A stretch of DNA of 64,000 nucleotides, taken from assembly GCA_016707205.1 (NCBI GenBank), contig JADJHZ010000008.1:62001-126000 (forward strand), read 5' to 3'. Position 1 is the first letter of the stretch. The number at the start of each line of letters is the position of its first letter. A program made the translations under genes and the position numbers. This DNA is from Haliscomenobacter sp. GTDB lineage: Bacteria; Bacteroidota; Bacteroidia; Chitinophagales; Saprospiraceae. The notes beneath the pieces were generated by a model. The model saw nothing but the letters and a program-made list of their open reading frames with translations, did not search any database and was not told where the DNA came from. Shown in pieces: positions 37,010 to 44,894 of this stretch.

Positions 37010-37028
37010 TATTCATTCATTCATTCAT
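37010..37028. repeat. ATTC tetranucleotide repeat before Hsp20 gene
   Basis: TATTCATTCATTCATTCAT runs to about 16 bp upstream of the Hsp20 start. A run of this kind in a leader can slip and change spacing of expression signals; here it may alter the leader of a heat-shock gene. Confidence 0.7.
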
Positions 37029-37043
37029 CAACCCAACTTTTTT

Positions 37044-37466
37044 ATGTACGGACATTGCAAAAGCGCCGGCTGGAAATCAGCCTGGGCCAAACACCGGCAT
37101 GCCCATGCCCAAGGTATGCACGGCCGGTATGTGCGCCCGAAATACAACATTCCCGTCAACATCGAGGAAACCGATACGTCGTTTGAAATCTACCTCTATG
37201 CTGCGGGGTTTGACAAAGACAACATCCGCATTTCGGTTAGCGGCGACGTGCTTTACGTGAACGGGCAACGCGACGTGCCCGAGGATTTTAAACCCAATTT
37301 CATCCGGCAGGAATTCCCGGTGAAGCATTTCGAAAAATCCTTCGTGCTGGGCGACAGTATCGACCCCGAAAACATCAAGGCAAAACAAGAGGGGGGAGCG
37401 CTCATCCTTTCGCTGCCCAAGCGCCCGGAAGCGCAGACCAGGTCCTGGGAAGTGGATATTGTGTAG
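37044..37466 (+). CDS. Hsp20/alpha-crystallin family small heat-shock protein
   Basis: 140 residues. ATP-independent holdase chaperone. Alpha-crystallin domain from about residue 37: NIPVNIEETDTSFEIYLYAA, FDKDNIRISVSGDVLYVNGQ, and the signature EGGALILSLPKR. The short N-terminus is His- and Lys-rich. The frame extends upstream to 36924 but family similarity begins after 37044. Followed by a strong intrinsic terminator, so a single-gene unit. Confidence 0.93.
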   Translation: MYGHCKSAGWKSAWAKHRHAHAQGMHGRYVRPKYNIPVNIEETDTSFEIYLYAAGFDKDNIRISVSGDVLYVNGQRDVPEDFKPNFIRQEFPVKHFEKSFVLGDSIDPENIKAKQEGGALILSLPKRPEAQTRSWEVDIV

Positions 37467-37497
37467 CGATTTCTGCGGATAGTGGGGTAAACAGGAC

Positions 37498-37552
37498 ACG
37501 AAGGAAGCGGGGAGGTGATTTTTGCATCCCTCCCGGGCTTCCTTCGTTTTTT
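37498..37552 (+). terminator. Intrinsic terminator after Hsp20 gene
   Basis: Stem ACGAAGGAAGC (37498-37508) pairs with GCTTCCTTCGT (37537-37547), with an inner GGGAGG/CCTCCC extension, followed by six T at 37547-37552. Good Rho-independent terminator 31 bp after the stop. Confidence 0.85.
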
Positions 37553-37649
37553 CGGAAATTTGCTTTGGGCGAAGGGGGAGATTTTCATTCGTTATTGAGG
37601 CTGGATAGAAGGAGCACCTATTCTCATGTAAAATTATCAGACAACTAAC

Positions 37650-37684
37650 CGGAATTTTTGTCTTATTTTTGTACAAAAATTCCG
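37650..37684 (+). promoter_or_regulatory. Perfect inverted repeat and -7 box upstream of second AAA/DUF4143-type gene
   Basis: Arms CGGAATTTTTGT (37650-37661) and ACAAAAATTCCG (37673-37684) are exact complements around an 11-bp spacer. TATTTTTG at 37664-37671 in the spacer matches the Bacteroidota -7 consensus, and the right arm ends 5 bp before the ATG at 37690. A bound protein here would block both polymerase and ribosome access. Candidate self-operator. Confidence 0.65.
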
Positions 37685-37689
37685 ATAAA

Positions 37690-38874
37690 ATGTATCATCG
37701 TTCTACTTTTGAGGTATTGGTGGCCCATTTGCCCAAAAAACAGGCGACTGTCCTAACGGGCATGAGGCGGGTTGGCAAAACTACCGCTATCAAGTATTTG
37801 CTCGAAAAGGTGACGCATAACAACAAGCTTTACCTCGACTTGGAGCGCATTGAGTACAGGCATTTGTTTAATCAGCCTTCCTATTCGGATATAGAACGAG
37901 GGTTGACGCAGTTAGGCATTGACTTTTCAAAACCGGCTGTCATTGCACTTGACGAGGCACAGTTGGTACAAAACCTGCCGAGTGTGGTGAAGAGCCTTTA
38001 CGATACTTACGAGGTCAAATTTCTCGTATCTGGCTCCAGCTCGTTTTACCTAAAAAACCATTTTTCTGAAAGCCTGGCAGGCAGGAAAAAGATTTTCGAA
38101 TTATGGCCGCTAAGTTTTATAGAATTTTTGCAGTTCAGAGGCGAGTACCAACCGCAAATGGAATTGGAAAGAGGAAAAAGCTTTCTTCGCACTTTCTACG
38201 ATCTATATGCCTCGGCCTATGAGGCCTACCTGAGGTTTGGCGCGTTTCCGGAAGTGGTCCTGGCTGAACTTGACCAAGACAGGGAAGATTATCTTTCCGA
38301 CATTTTAAATGCCTACATCGAGCTTGATATCAAGCTGCTATCCGATTTTGAAATGACGGATTCGCTTTACAAATTGATGCTGCTTCTGGCTGTTCGCTCC
38401 GGTAATAAGGTTGATTTTAGTAAGATCGGCAGCATCATTGGACTCCACCGGCACAAGGTCAAGGATTATATTTCCTTGCTGCAGTATACCTATTTCATCC
38501 GCTTAGTTAAACCATTTGCCAAGGGAATTGACAAGGAATTGACCAGCCAGCCCAAAGTCTATTTTTCTGATACGGGCATATTGAACCAGTTGGGGAAGGG
38601 GCTATCAAGCGGTCAAGTCTTCGAGAACGCCGTTGCCAACCAATTGGCCCAATTGGGCGAACTAAGCTATTTTGAAAAATCGAGAAGCATTGAAATTGAT
38701 TTTATTTTCAATGCCCAAACGGCCTATGAGGTGAAAGAGACTCCCACTCCTCAAAACTTGAACAGTTTACGATATAACGCCTCCGCTGTTGGCCTCCAGG
38801 ATCACCGCCTAATTGGGCGCTATCCTGCGGCCCATGGTTTCGTTGATTTTATCTGGGGGGGAAATATTTTTTAG
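37690..38874 (+). CDS. AAA_14/DUF4143 ATPase
   Basis: 394 residues, intact. Walker A TGMRRVGKTT (residues 23-32), Walker B VIALDEAQ, sensor VSGSSSFYL, then a winged helix (DFSKIGSIIGLHRHKVKDYIS) and a PD-(D/E)xK-like C-terminus (SIEIDFIFNAQ, YEVKET). Shares domain order with the gene at 34400 but the two are clearly diverged. Role unknown; no partner gene next to it. The start at 37690 follows the inverted repeat; a GTG at 37669 within the repeat is less likely. Confidence 0.88.
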   Translation: MYHRSTFEVLVAHLPKKQATVLTGMRRVGKTTAIKYLLEKVTHNNKLYLDLERIEYRHLFNQPSYSDIERGLTQLGIDFSKPAVIALDEAQLVQNLPSVVKSLYDTYEVKFLVSGSSSFYLKNHFSESLAGRKKIFELWPLSFIEFLQFRGEYQPQMELERGKSFLRTFYDLYASAYEAYLRFGAFPEVVLAELDQDREDYLSDILNAYIELDIKLLSDFEMTDSLYKLMLLLAVRSGNKVDFSKIGSIIGLHRHKVKDYISLLQYTYFIRLVKPFAKGIDKELTSQPKVYFSDTGILNQLGKGLSSGQVFENAVANQLAQLGELSYFEKSRSIEIDFIFNAQTAYEVKETPTPQNLNSLRYNASAVGLQDHRLIGRYPAAHGFVDFIWGGNIF

Positions 38875-38962
38875 AGGAATTATATCTTTAAAATAAAATT
38901 CCCGCAAAGGAGGAGATTTGATTTACAACCGGTAGTGCACGCGCTCAATCCTTACGTTTACC

Positions 38963-39760
38963 ATGGAAGCAGGTAAAAAAATCTATTTCGCCTCCGATTT
39001 CCATTTGGGCATCGACGCCCGGCTGAGCAGCAAGGAGCGGGAATTGGCTGTTTTGCGTTGGCTGGACGCTATCCGGGCAGATGCGGCCGAACTTTTCCTC
39101 GTGGGCGACCTGTTTGATTTTTGGTTCGAGTACCGGCATGTGGTCCCCAGGGGGTACGTCCGCTTTCTTGGAAAGCTGGCCGAACTCCGCGACAGCGGTC
39201 TACCCATCCATATATTCACCGGCAATCACGACATGTGGATGTTTGATTATTTCCCCAGCGAGTTAGGCATACCGGTGTACCGGGAGCCTATTGTGCGCGA
39301 ATTCGGGGGCAAAACCTTCTTTATCGGACATGGAGACGGCCTGGGGCCCAACGACTATGGATACAAATTCATCAAAAGGGTATTTCGAAATCCGGTTTGC
39401 CAATGGGCATTTGCCCGGCTCCATCCCAATTTCGGCGTAGGATTGGCCCAGTTTTTCTCCGGAAAAAGCCGTGCGGTAAATCCTTCCACCCGGCGCTTTT
39501 TGGGGCCGGACAAGGAATGGCTCGTAGCGTATTGCAACCGCAAGCTGGACGCTATGGCCGCCGATTATTTCCTTTTTGGCCATCGGCACCTCCCGATCGA
39601 CTATACGCTAAAAAACGGGCGCAGCCGTTATATTAATCTGGGGGAATGGCTCAATTACCAGTCCTATGCCGTTTTTGACGGCGAACAATTGACCCTCCGT
39701 TTTTTTGAAAACCCGGAAGGCCGCATTTTTGGAACGTATGAACCGCCTGTTTTGGAATAA
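38963..39760 (+). CDS. lpxH: UDP-2,3-diacylglucosamine diphosphatase
   Basis: 265 residues. Calcineurin-like phosphoesterase that releases UMP to give lipid X in lipid A synthesis, at the inner face of the inner membrane. Metal motifs in order: SDFHLG (residues 11-16), GDLFDFW, GNHDMW, GHGDGLG and GHRHLP. The Phe/Arg-rich lid region IKRVFRNPVCQWAFARLHP supports LpxH over generic phosphoesterases. The next gene starts 23 bp before its stop. Confidence 0.92.
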   Translation: MEAGKKIYFASDFHLGIDARLSSKERELAVLRWLDAIRADAAELFLVGDLFDFWFEYRHVVPRGYVRFLGKLAELRDSGLPIHIFTGNHDMWMFDYFPSELGIPVYREPIVREFGGKTFFIGHGDGLGPNDYGYKFIKRVFRNPVCQWAFARLHPNFGVGLAQFFSGKSRAVNPSTRRFLGPDKEWLVAYCNRKLDAMAADYFLFGHRHLPIDYTLKNGRSRYINLGEWLNYQSYAVFDGEQLTLRFFENPEGRIFGTYEPPVLE

Positions 39761-40553
39761 TTGTTTTCTGATACTCCTATTCCGGTTCCCGCTCGGGCTA
39801 ACCGCGCAACCGCTTTGGACGGGCGCTCCGGTTTGGGAATACCCCATGGAAGTCCGGGCGCTTCAACTGGATAAACTCGGGCAAGTGTATGCGCTTTCGC
39901 AGGAAGGCGAACTGGTTAAATTTTCGCCCGAAGGAGAAGTCCTCGCCCGGTTTTCCATGCAATCCCTCGGACTGCCGGCCTATGCCGATGTTAGCGACCC
40001 CCTTCAGGCGCTTTTGTGGTATCCCGATTTCCAAACGATGCTGTTGCTCGACCGGACCCTCAACCCCTACTCCCAAATCCGCTTGCCGATGGAGGCCTTT
40101 CCTGATCCGGTGCTGGCTGCGTTGGGGCGGGAGAACCAGATTTGGGTGTACGACCGTTTTCTTTCCCGGTTGCTGAAGCTCAACCGGCAGGGGCAAGTAC
40201 TTAGCGAAAGCCAGGATCTTAGCCTCAACGGCCTTGCGCCATACAGCCCAAGGCATCTGGTTGCCGGGCAGGAGGGCGTCTTCCTGGCCGCTCCGGAAAC
40301 AGGAATTCTCTACTTTGACCGCCTGGGTCAATTCCAATTTACGATTCCCATTAAGGATATAGACCATCTACAGCTTTACCTGGATTCCGGGTTGATCTTC
40401 CGAAAAGGAAACCAGTTCTGGCTTCTGTCAGGCCCTCGCCAGGACCCCACTCCACTAGAGGTTCCAGAACCCTGTCAGCATCTTTGCCTTCAGTTCAAAA
40501 CCGTAGCGGTTTATTCCGAAGGGGTGATCCGGTTTTTTCGCCGGCAGCCATAA
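39738..40553 (+). CDS. Secreted beta-propeller-like protein of unknown function
   Basis: 271 residues with a signal peptide (residues 1-23, ending LTAQ). The body shows propeller-like strands about 40 residues apart (VRALQLDKLGQVYALSQEGE, AALGRENQIWVYDRF, LNRQGQVL, YFDRLGQF), like TolB/NHL-type folds. No catalytic motif seen. Overlaps lpxH by 23 bp and is followed by a hairpin terminator. It may be envelope-related by context only. Confidence 0.7.
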   Translation: MNRLFWNNCFLILLFRFPLGLTAQPLWTGAPVWEYPMEVRALQLDKLGQVYALSQEGELVKFSPEGEVLARFSMQSLGLPAYADVSDPLQALLWYPDFQTMLLLDRTLNPYSQIRLPMEAFPDPVLAALGRENQIWVYDRFLSRLLKLNRQGQVLSESQDLSLNGLAPYSPRHLVAGQEGVFLAAPETGILYFDRLGQFQFTIPIKDIDHLQLYLDSGLIFRKGNQFWLLSGPRQDPTPLEVPEPCQHLCLQFKTVAVYSEGVIRFFRRQP

Positions 40554-40557
40554 AAAA

Positions 40558-40582
40558 ATCCCCTTCCGGTTTGGAAGGGGAT
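40558..40582. terminator. Hairpin terminator between convergent genes
   Basis: ATCCCCTTCC (40558-40567) and GGAAGGGGAT (40573-40582) form a perfect 10-bp stem with a 5-nt loop. A run of A (40552-40558) makes a U-tract for minus-strand transcripts; the plus side has weaker T content. Likely bidirectional. Confidence 0.8.
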
Positions 40583-40721
40583 CAAAAATGGCATTGTGGA
40601 GTTAACAGGAGTTTTATATCTCGTATGCCTCGCGGCGTCAGGTTTGGTGTAGGCCATCGCGCGCTTCCCAGCCTTCTAAAGGAGGGGCTCCACGCAAAAT
40701 GCACCAAACCGGTTAAAGCCT

Positions 40722-41078
40722 TTAGGCTTCATCTTCATCCTGAATGGGCCTGCCGGCGCGCAGCTGATCCTGATAATCCCGGAGGACTTCCCATTCGCCG
40801 TTCATAGCTAATCTGGACTGAGCGGGCCACGTGCCCGGATCAAAGCGCTTGAGGCGGGGGTCTGCCACTTGCAGCAGCGTGTCCAATTCGTCTGGATCGG
40901 TTTTTGCCAGCAGCTCAAAAGTACGAATTCCAGCTTTTTTCAAAATAATTTCTATTGCAGGGCCAATCCCTTCAATCACTTTCAGGTCGTCTGCCGGGAG
41001 CTCGGGCTCAGAAGGCCCCGCATCGCTATTGGCCACGGGAGTTCCGGGAGGAACCAAGTAGCCGTTTGGCCTGACCAA
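40722..41078 (-). CDS. Helix-hairpin-helix domain fragment (3' part of frameshifted gene)
   Basis: 118 codons starting with TTG. Contains a helix-hairpin-helix unit DLKVIEGIGPAIEIILKKAG and IRTFELLAKTDPDELDTLL, ending in an acidic tail. No ATG lies before the domain. Translating across the gap in the other frames gives QFFEGRIEKDDWVGQAKRLL, the usual linker between the two HHH units in Bacteroidota proteins of this type, so this is most likely the C-terminal part of the gene at 41094-42020. Confidence 0.72.
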   Translation of the reverse strand: MVRPNGYLVPPGTPVANSDAGPSEPELPADDLKVIEGIGPAIEIILKKAGIRTFELLAKTDPDELDTLLQVADPRLKRFDPGTWPAQSRLAMNGEWEVLRDYQDQLRAGRPIQDEDEA

Positions 41079-41093
41079 CCCAATCGTCTTTTT

Positions 41094-42020
41094 CTATGCG
41101 GCCTTCAAAAATTGAATTTGTTTGGTTATTTCCTGAATCTGGGCGGCATCCCACTGGCTGACCTGCTCAAAGGTATATACCCCGGCTTCATTCAACTTGC
41201 GCTCCAGAAAGGGGCCTATGCCGTCGATCCGGGCAAGGTCGTCTTTTGCCAGGCCACGAGTTCCTTCCCTGCCAGACGTAGTCCAGACAACCGACCTGGA
41301 GGCAACATCCGGCGCCACAGGCTCTTCTTCGTCCTCGTTTTCTTCCTCGAATACTTCGAGCTGGCGGGCGTCGAGGACAGAGGGAGCCTCCATCGAAAGC
41401 GGATGGATTGCGCGTTCTTCTGCCGGAGCATGGCGAAGCTGTTCGCGTTCTTTTTCAAGCGACTGGAGCCGTCTTTCGATTTCCGCCAGCCGGTCGTCCG
41501 CAAACGAGGAAGAAGCTTGGAGCAGCGGGCCTTCCAAGGCGCCGGACTCAGACTCTATGACCGTAGAAGCAAATTTGAGCTGTTCGCTCAATTGCGCGTT
41601 CCGGGTTTTCAGTCCCAGGATCTGGTCGTTGAGGTCTTCGGCGGTAGAGAGGTATTGCCGGTTAGCAGCCTGCGTTTTTTCCAGTTCCAGGCTCAGCACG
41701 TCCATTTCCTGCTGGAGGCGCTGGTTCTGGTCGAGCAGGAGGCGGCGGGCAGCATGCGATTCTTCCAGCTCGAAAGCAGCGCGTTTCAGATCGGCTTCCT
41801 TCAAGGAAAGTTCTTCTTCCAGACGGCTTCGCTCCTGGCCCATGATTTGGAGCTGTTCTTCTTTATGCAGAAGTTCGGTTTCCAATTTACGGATACGGGC
41901 ATGCTGAAGCAACCAGTTGGTTAGCAGCCCAAGGAGAAATGCGACTAGCAAAAAAGCGAGAATCAGCAGGCTGTCCTGGGTAGATAGCCCTTCAAAAAGT
42001 TGAAGCAGATCCAAATCCAT
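41094..42020 (-). CDS. Membrane-anchored coiled-coil protein with helix-hairpin-helix domain (5' part)
   Basis: 308 codons. One N-terminal transmembrane helix (LLILAFLLVAFLLGLLTNWLL), a long coiled coil of about 150 residues (heptads of Leu/Glu/Arg), an acidic linker (EEENEDEEEP) and an HHH unit (LARIDGIGPFLERKLNEAGV). HHH units of this sort bind DNA non-specifically or mediate protein contacts. The frame ends at QFLKAA after a run of five A/T at 41107-41111; one more base gives FFEGRIEKDDW and leads to the fragment at 40722-41078. Located 43 bp after the OmpA-like gene, probably one operon. Confidence 0.75.
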   Translation of the reverse strand: MDLDLLQLFEGLSTQDSLLILAFLLVAFLLGLLTNWLLQHARIRKLETELLHKEEQLQIMGQERSRLEEELSLKEADLKRAAFELEESHAARRLLLDQNQRLQQEMDVLSLELEKTQAANRQYLSTAEDLNDQILGLKTRNAQLSEQLKFASTVIESESGALEGPLLQASSSFADDRLAEIERRLQSLEKEREQLRHAPAEERAIHPLSMEAPSVLDARQLEVFEEENEDEEEPVAPDVASRSVVWTTSGREGTRGLAKDDLARIDGIGPFLERKLNEAGVYTFEQVSQWDAAQIQEITKQIQFLKAA

Positions 42021-42063
42021 TCGCTGCAGATTTTGAGTATGTAATGAAACAAAGGTACAGGAT

Positions 42064-42939
42064 TTAGTCCAAAACAAAATTTACGCGCCGGTTTTTCTGC
42101 CGTCCTTCCGGGGTATCATTGGTGGCTACCGGCTCCGCTTCGCCTTTGCTATCGGTTTTAATCCGAGTGGGATCTACCCCGAGCTCTCTGAAGTACTGGA
42201 GGGCGCTTTTCGCACGGCGAAGCCCAAGGGTGAGGTTGACTTTTACCTCTCCGACGTAGTCGGTATGGCCGATGATCGTGAGGTTTTTATCTGCATTTAG
42301 TTCCATGTAGGTTTTTACCGAATCGGCATACAGCACAAAGGAGGTCCCTGGGCGGAATTCGTCCGAGCCAAAGGCAAAGTTGGCGTCTGAAAAGGTCATA
42401 TTGGTAAAAGTGAACTGGACTTTCTGGAAATCGCCGGGGTCTTTGGCCGGATATACGGTGAAGGCGAGGGGGCGGGACAGGGATTCGTCGCTCACGGCTT
42501 CAAAATCCAGGGTAATCCGGTTTTCCGGAATACGGCGCCGCGTTAGCAATTGGCGGGCCTGTTCGGCCCTGGCAACGCCAATATTTTCGTAAATGCTCGC
42601 CGAGATGCCCGATTCCGATGGGCGGAAGCACCCGGTGATCGTCAGATTCATGTCGGGGTGCGCGCCCAGGTAATCGGCTGCCTCGTCGAGGAATTGGCGG
42701 TTATTGGCGTTGAGCCTGGGCAAAATGGAGGCCGAATCGAATGCAAAATGGTCAAAACCGGAAAGCAGAATGGAATCTCCGCTGCGGAGATTCAAGGTCT
42801 TGAGCCTGATATCCAAAGGGGCTTCTACCGCAGGCGACTCGGGAGTCCCGGCGCATTGGCCCTTAATCTGGCAGATGACATACCACCGGACCATGAGGGC
42901 ATACACCAAAAAAAGAAGGACGACAAGAAAAGCGCGCAT
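42064..42939 (-). CDS. OmpA-family protein with two OmpA-like domains
   Basis: 291 residues. N-terminal anchor helix (AFLVVLLFLVYALMVRWYV), then two OmpA-like peptidoglycan-binding units: one with FAFDSASILPRLNANN and NLTITGCF, the second with FAFGSDEFRPG, LTIIGHTDYVGE, GLRRAKSALQYFRELGV and RQKNRRVNFVLD. The second has the full consensus; the first is diverged. It probably links inner membrane to cell wall. Upstream of the HHH coiled-coil gene on the same strand. Confidence 0.85.
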   Translation of the reverse strand: MRAFLVVLLFLVYALMVRWYVICQIKGQCAGTPESPAVEAPLDIRLKTLNLRSGDSILLSGFDHFAFDSASILPRLNANNRQFLDEAADYLGAHPDMNLTITGCFRPSESGISASIYENIGVARAEQARQLLTRRRIPENRITLDFEAVSDESLSRPLAFTVYPAKDPGDFQKVQFTFTNMTFSDANFAFGSDEFRPGTSFVLYADSVKTYMELNADKNLTIIGHTDYVGEVKVNLTLGLRRAKSALQYFRELGVDPTRIKTDSKGEAEPVATNDTPEGRQKNRRVNFVLD

Positions 42940-42983
42940 CGGAAATTATGGTTTTTCTCCTAAATCTACATTAATTTCACTGT

Positions 42984-43033
42984 CCGCCCAAATACCTGGT
43001 TATTTGGGCGGTTGAGGGTGGAAAAAATATTTG
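42984..43033 (+). promoter_or_regulatory. Hairpin plus promoter for the DUF7009-like gene
   Basis: CCGCCCAAATA (42984-42994) and TATTTGGGCGG (43001-43011) form a perfect 11-bp inverted repeat in the divergent region. TTTG at 43003-43006 inside its right arm, 19 nt, then AATATTTG at 43026-43033 fits the TTG-N19-21-TAnnTTTG promoter with one mismatch, 24 bp before the start at 43057. Confidence 0.5.
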
Positions 43034-43056
43034 ACCTATTATTAAGCTTACCCATT

Positions 43057-43437
43057 ATGAAATTTCGCTGTGTTCACAATAGCATCCGGCTACGGGTCCG
43101 CAAGTCTGATCTTGACCTTCTTCAGGAAGAGGGTAAAGTAGGAGATACCGTCGGTTTTGGCGGCCTGCATGCGTTTGGGTTTTGCCTGGAAACCGGAGCA
43201 TTTCCCAGGATCCAGGCGGTATTCGAGGGTGGCCAGATCATCGTCCGGGTGCCTAAAGCGCAATCGGAAGCGTGGATCCATTCGGAGGAAGTAAGTCTGG
43301 AGCAACACCAGCCGCTGGACAATGGGGAAACCCTGGAAATTTTAGTGGAAAAAGATTTTCCATGCCGGCACACGACGGAATCGAACCGGGAAGATACCTT
43401 TTTTGAACTGGCGCCGGAAGATCCTACGGTCTGCTAG
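43057..43437 (+). CDS. DUF7009-like small conserved protein
   Basis: 126 residues. Begins MKFRCVHNSIRLRVRKSDLD, resembling a small Bacteroidota family of unknown function (DUF7009-like); further on IIVRVPKAQSEAWIHSEEVS and a terminal HTTESNREDTFFELAP. Two of the four Cys may be structural. No enzyme motif. The upstream open frame to 43012 is not used because similarity and the promoter both fit 43057. Convergent with the TolC-like gene, 2 bp apart. Confidence 0.7.
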   Translation: MKFRCVHNSIRLRVRKSDLDLLQEEGKVGDTVGFGGLHAFGFCLETGAFPRIQAVFEGGQIIVRVPKAQSEAWIHSEEVSLEQHQPLDNGETLEILVEKDFPCRHTTESNREDTFFELAPEDPTVC

Positions 43438-43439
43438 CT

Positions 43440-44894
43440 TTATTGCACCCGGTTTGGTAACTGCCCTGCCGCCCAGGACAAGGCCAGGTAGTTTTTCTGG
43501 TAAAGGCCCCGGAGCTTGACGAGTTTGGTTTCTGCCTCGATGAGCTTCTGTTCCCGGGTATTGAGCAGGAAGACGGAGCTTTCGCCCATATTGAACTTGA
43601 TCTGCTCGGCCTGGAGTAACCGGCTGTAGTTTTGAGCGATCTGTTCGTAGAGGGCCACTTGCCGGGCCGTGGTTTGCAGCTCGTTGAAATAGTTTCCGAT
43701 CTTGGCTTCCAGTTCTGCTTTTTTTTGCTCCAGTTTATTGGAGGTCATTTGCTGTTTTAGCTTCACTTGCTGGATTTTCCCCTGCTCTTTGCGCAAAAGA
43801 AGAGGGAAAGAGAAATTCAAGCCCCATTTGTAGTTTTCGGTAAGCAGATCGCGCAAGAAAGCGCCTCCGCCCCCATTGACGGGGCTCAGAAAATCCGTGC
43901 CTGCCGCCAAAAAGTGGTACGATACATCCAGCCGGGGTTTGAACTGCTCCGCTGCCAGGCGCCGGTCGACGGCCAGGGTCTGGAGGTCGAGTTGCAACTG
44001 CCGGAGTTCGGGATGCCGGTCGGTCAACCCCGTCAGGAAGGCATCCAGGGCAGGAGGCAAGGCGTCGCTGGAATCGGGCATAAGTTCCGGTTGTTTTTCC
44101 GAAGCGACGCCCCGGCCTTGAGGTGTTTGACCCGGAGTCCAGAAAAAAGTTTCCAGCGTTTGAGCTGTATTGGCCAATTCCAGGGCGGATTCGTTGAGGT
44201 CAAACAGGCGGTTTTGCCATTGGATAAAGGTTTCCAGGGTGTCCACGGCGGGTTTGTCGCCCTGGCGGAAGCTTTCTACCATAATATCCAGCCTTTGGCG
44301 GGCAATATCAACCGCCTGCCGGAAGATCCCGACCTGGTTAAAAGCAATTGCCCAATCTACATAAGCAAGCCCTGCCCGGAAAAGGAGGTCATTCATCTGA
44401 ACCCGTTGCTGCACCTCGCCGGACAAGAGCCCCAGCCGGGCTTGTTGCAGGCCAGCCCGCTCGGAATCGATCAGGAGGCCATTTAACAGGGGTAGCGAAA
44501 CCCCTACCACCGCCTGGCCTTCGGAGGGGAGTTTGTTTTCGGGGTTCAGGAACTGCCCCCGGGCGATATTGAATTCCGACTTAAGGGCCAATGCATAGGG
44601 GGTTTGCATCTTCAATCCGCTGGAGCCCACGGTGAAATAATTTTTGCCGTCGAACGATTTCTGTTCCCAATCCGCATACAATTTGGGGTCGAAAGCGCCC
44701 CGGGCGGAGGTCAATACAGCAGCCGCCTGATCCGGAAGGATGCGGGCGTTTACCGCTGCAGGATGGAAGGAGGCGACATCCTTCAAAAAACGGTTCAGCG
44801 TAAGCGTTGCCGGCAAGGAGTCGGGCAATTGAGCCAATACCGTCTGTCCGGAAAGAAAAAATCCGGCAAAAGCCCAGAAAACGACTTGCTTCAT
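43440..44894 (-). CDS. TolC-family outer-membrane efflux protein
   Basis: 484 residues with signal peptide (ending VLAQ). Helical-barrel TolC fold: repeated Ala/Gln/Leu-rich coiled coils, RGAFDPKLYADWEQKSFDG near the N-terminus, KWGLNFSFPLLLRKEQGKI typical of outer-membrane efflux repeats, and the C-terminal ETKLVKLRGLYQKNYLALS. Forms the outer-membrane channel of the export system encoded by the three minus-strand genes ABC-HlyD-TolC. Its start immediately follows the HlyD stop. Confidence 0.88.
   Translation of the reverse strand: MKQVVFWAFAGFFLSGQTVLAQLPDSLPATLTLNRFLKDVASFHPAAVNARILPDQAAAVLTSARGAFDPKLYADWEQKSFDGKNYFTVGSSGLKMQTPYALALKSEFNIARGQFLNPENKLPSEGQAVVGVSLPLLNGLLIDSERAGLQQARLGLLSGEVQQRVQMNDLLFRAGLAYVDWAIAFNQVGIFRQAVDIARQRLDIMVESFRQGDKPAVDTLETFIQWQNRLFDLNESALELANTAQTLETFFWTPGQTPQGRGVASEKQPELMPDSSDALPPALDAFLTGLTDRHPELRQLQLDLQTLAVDRRLAAEQFKPRLDVSYHFLAAGTDFLSPVNGGGGAFLRDLLTENYKWGLNFSFPLLLRKEQGKIQQVKLKQQMTSNKLEQKKAELEAKIGNYFNELQTTARQVALYEQIAQNYSRLLQAEQIKFNMGESSVFLLNTREQKLIEAETKLVKLRGLYQKNYLALSWAAGQLPNRVQ

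Noticed and set aside
34400..38874. The two ATPase genes as insertion-sequence helper genes
   Set aside because: They have AAA_14/DUF4143 features rather than IstB or TniB features, and there are no transposase genes or terminal repeats around them.
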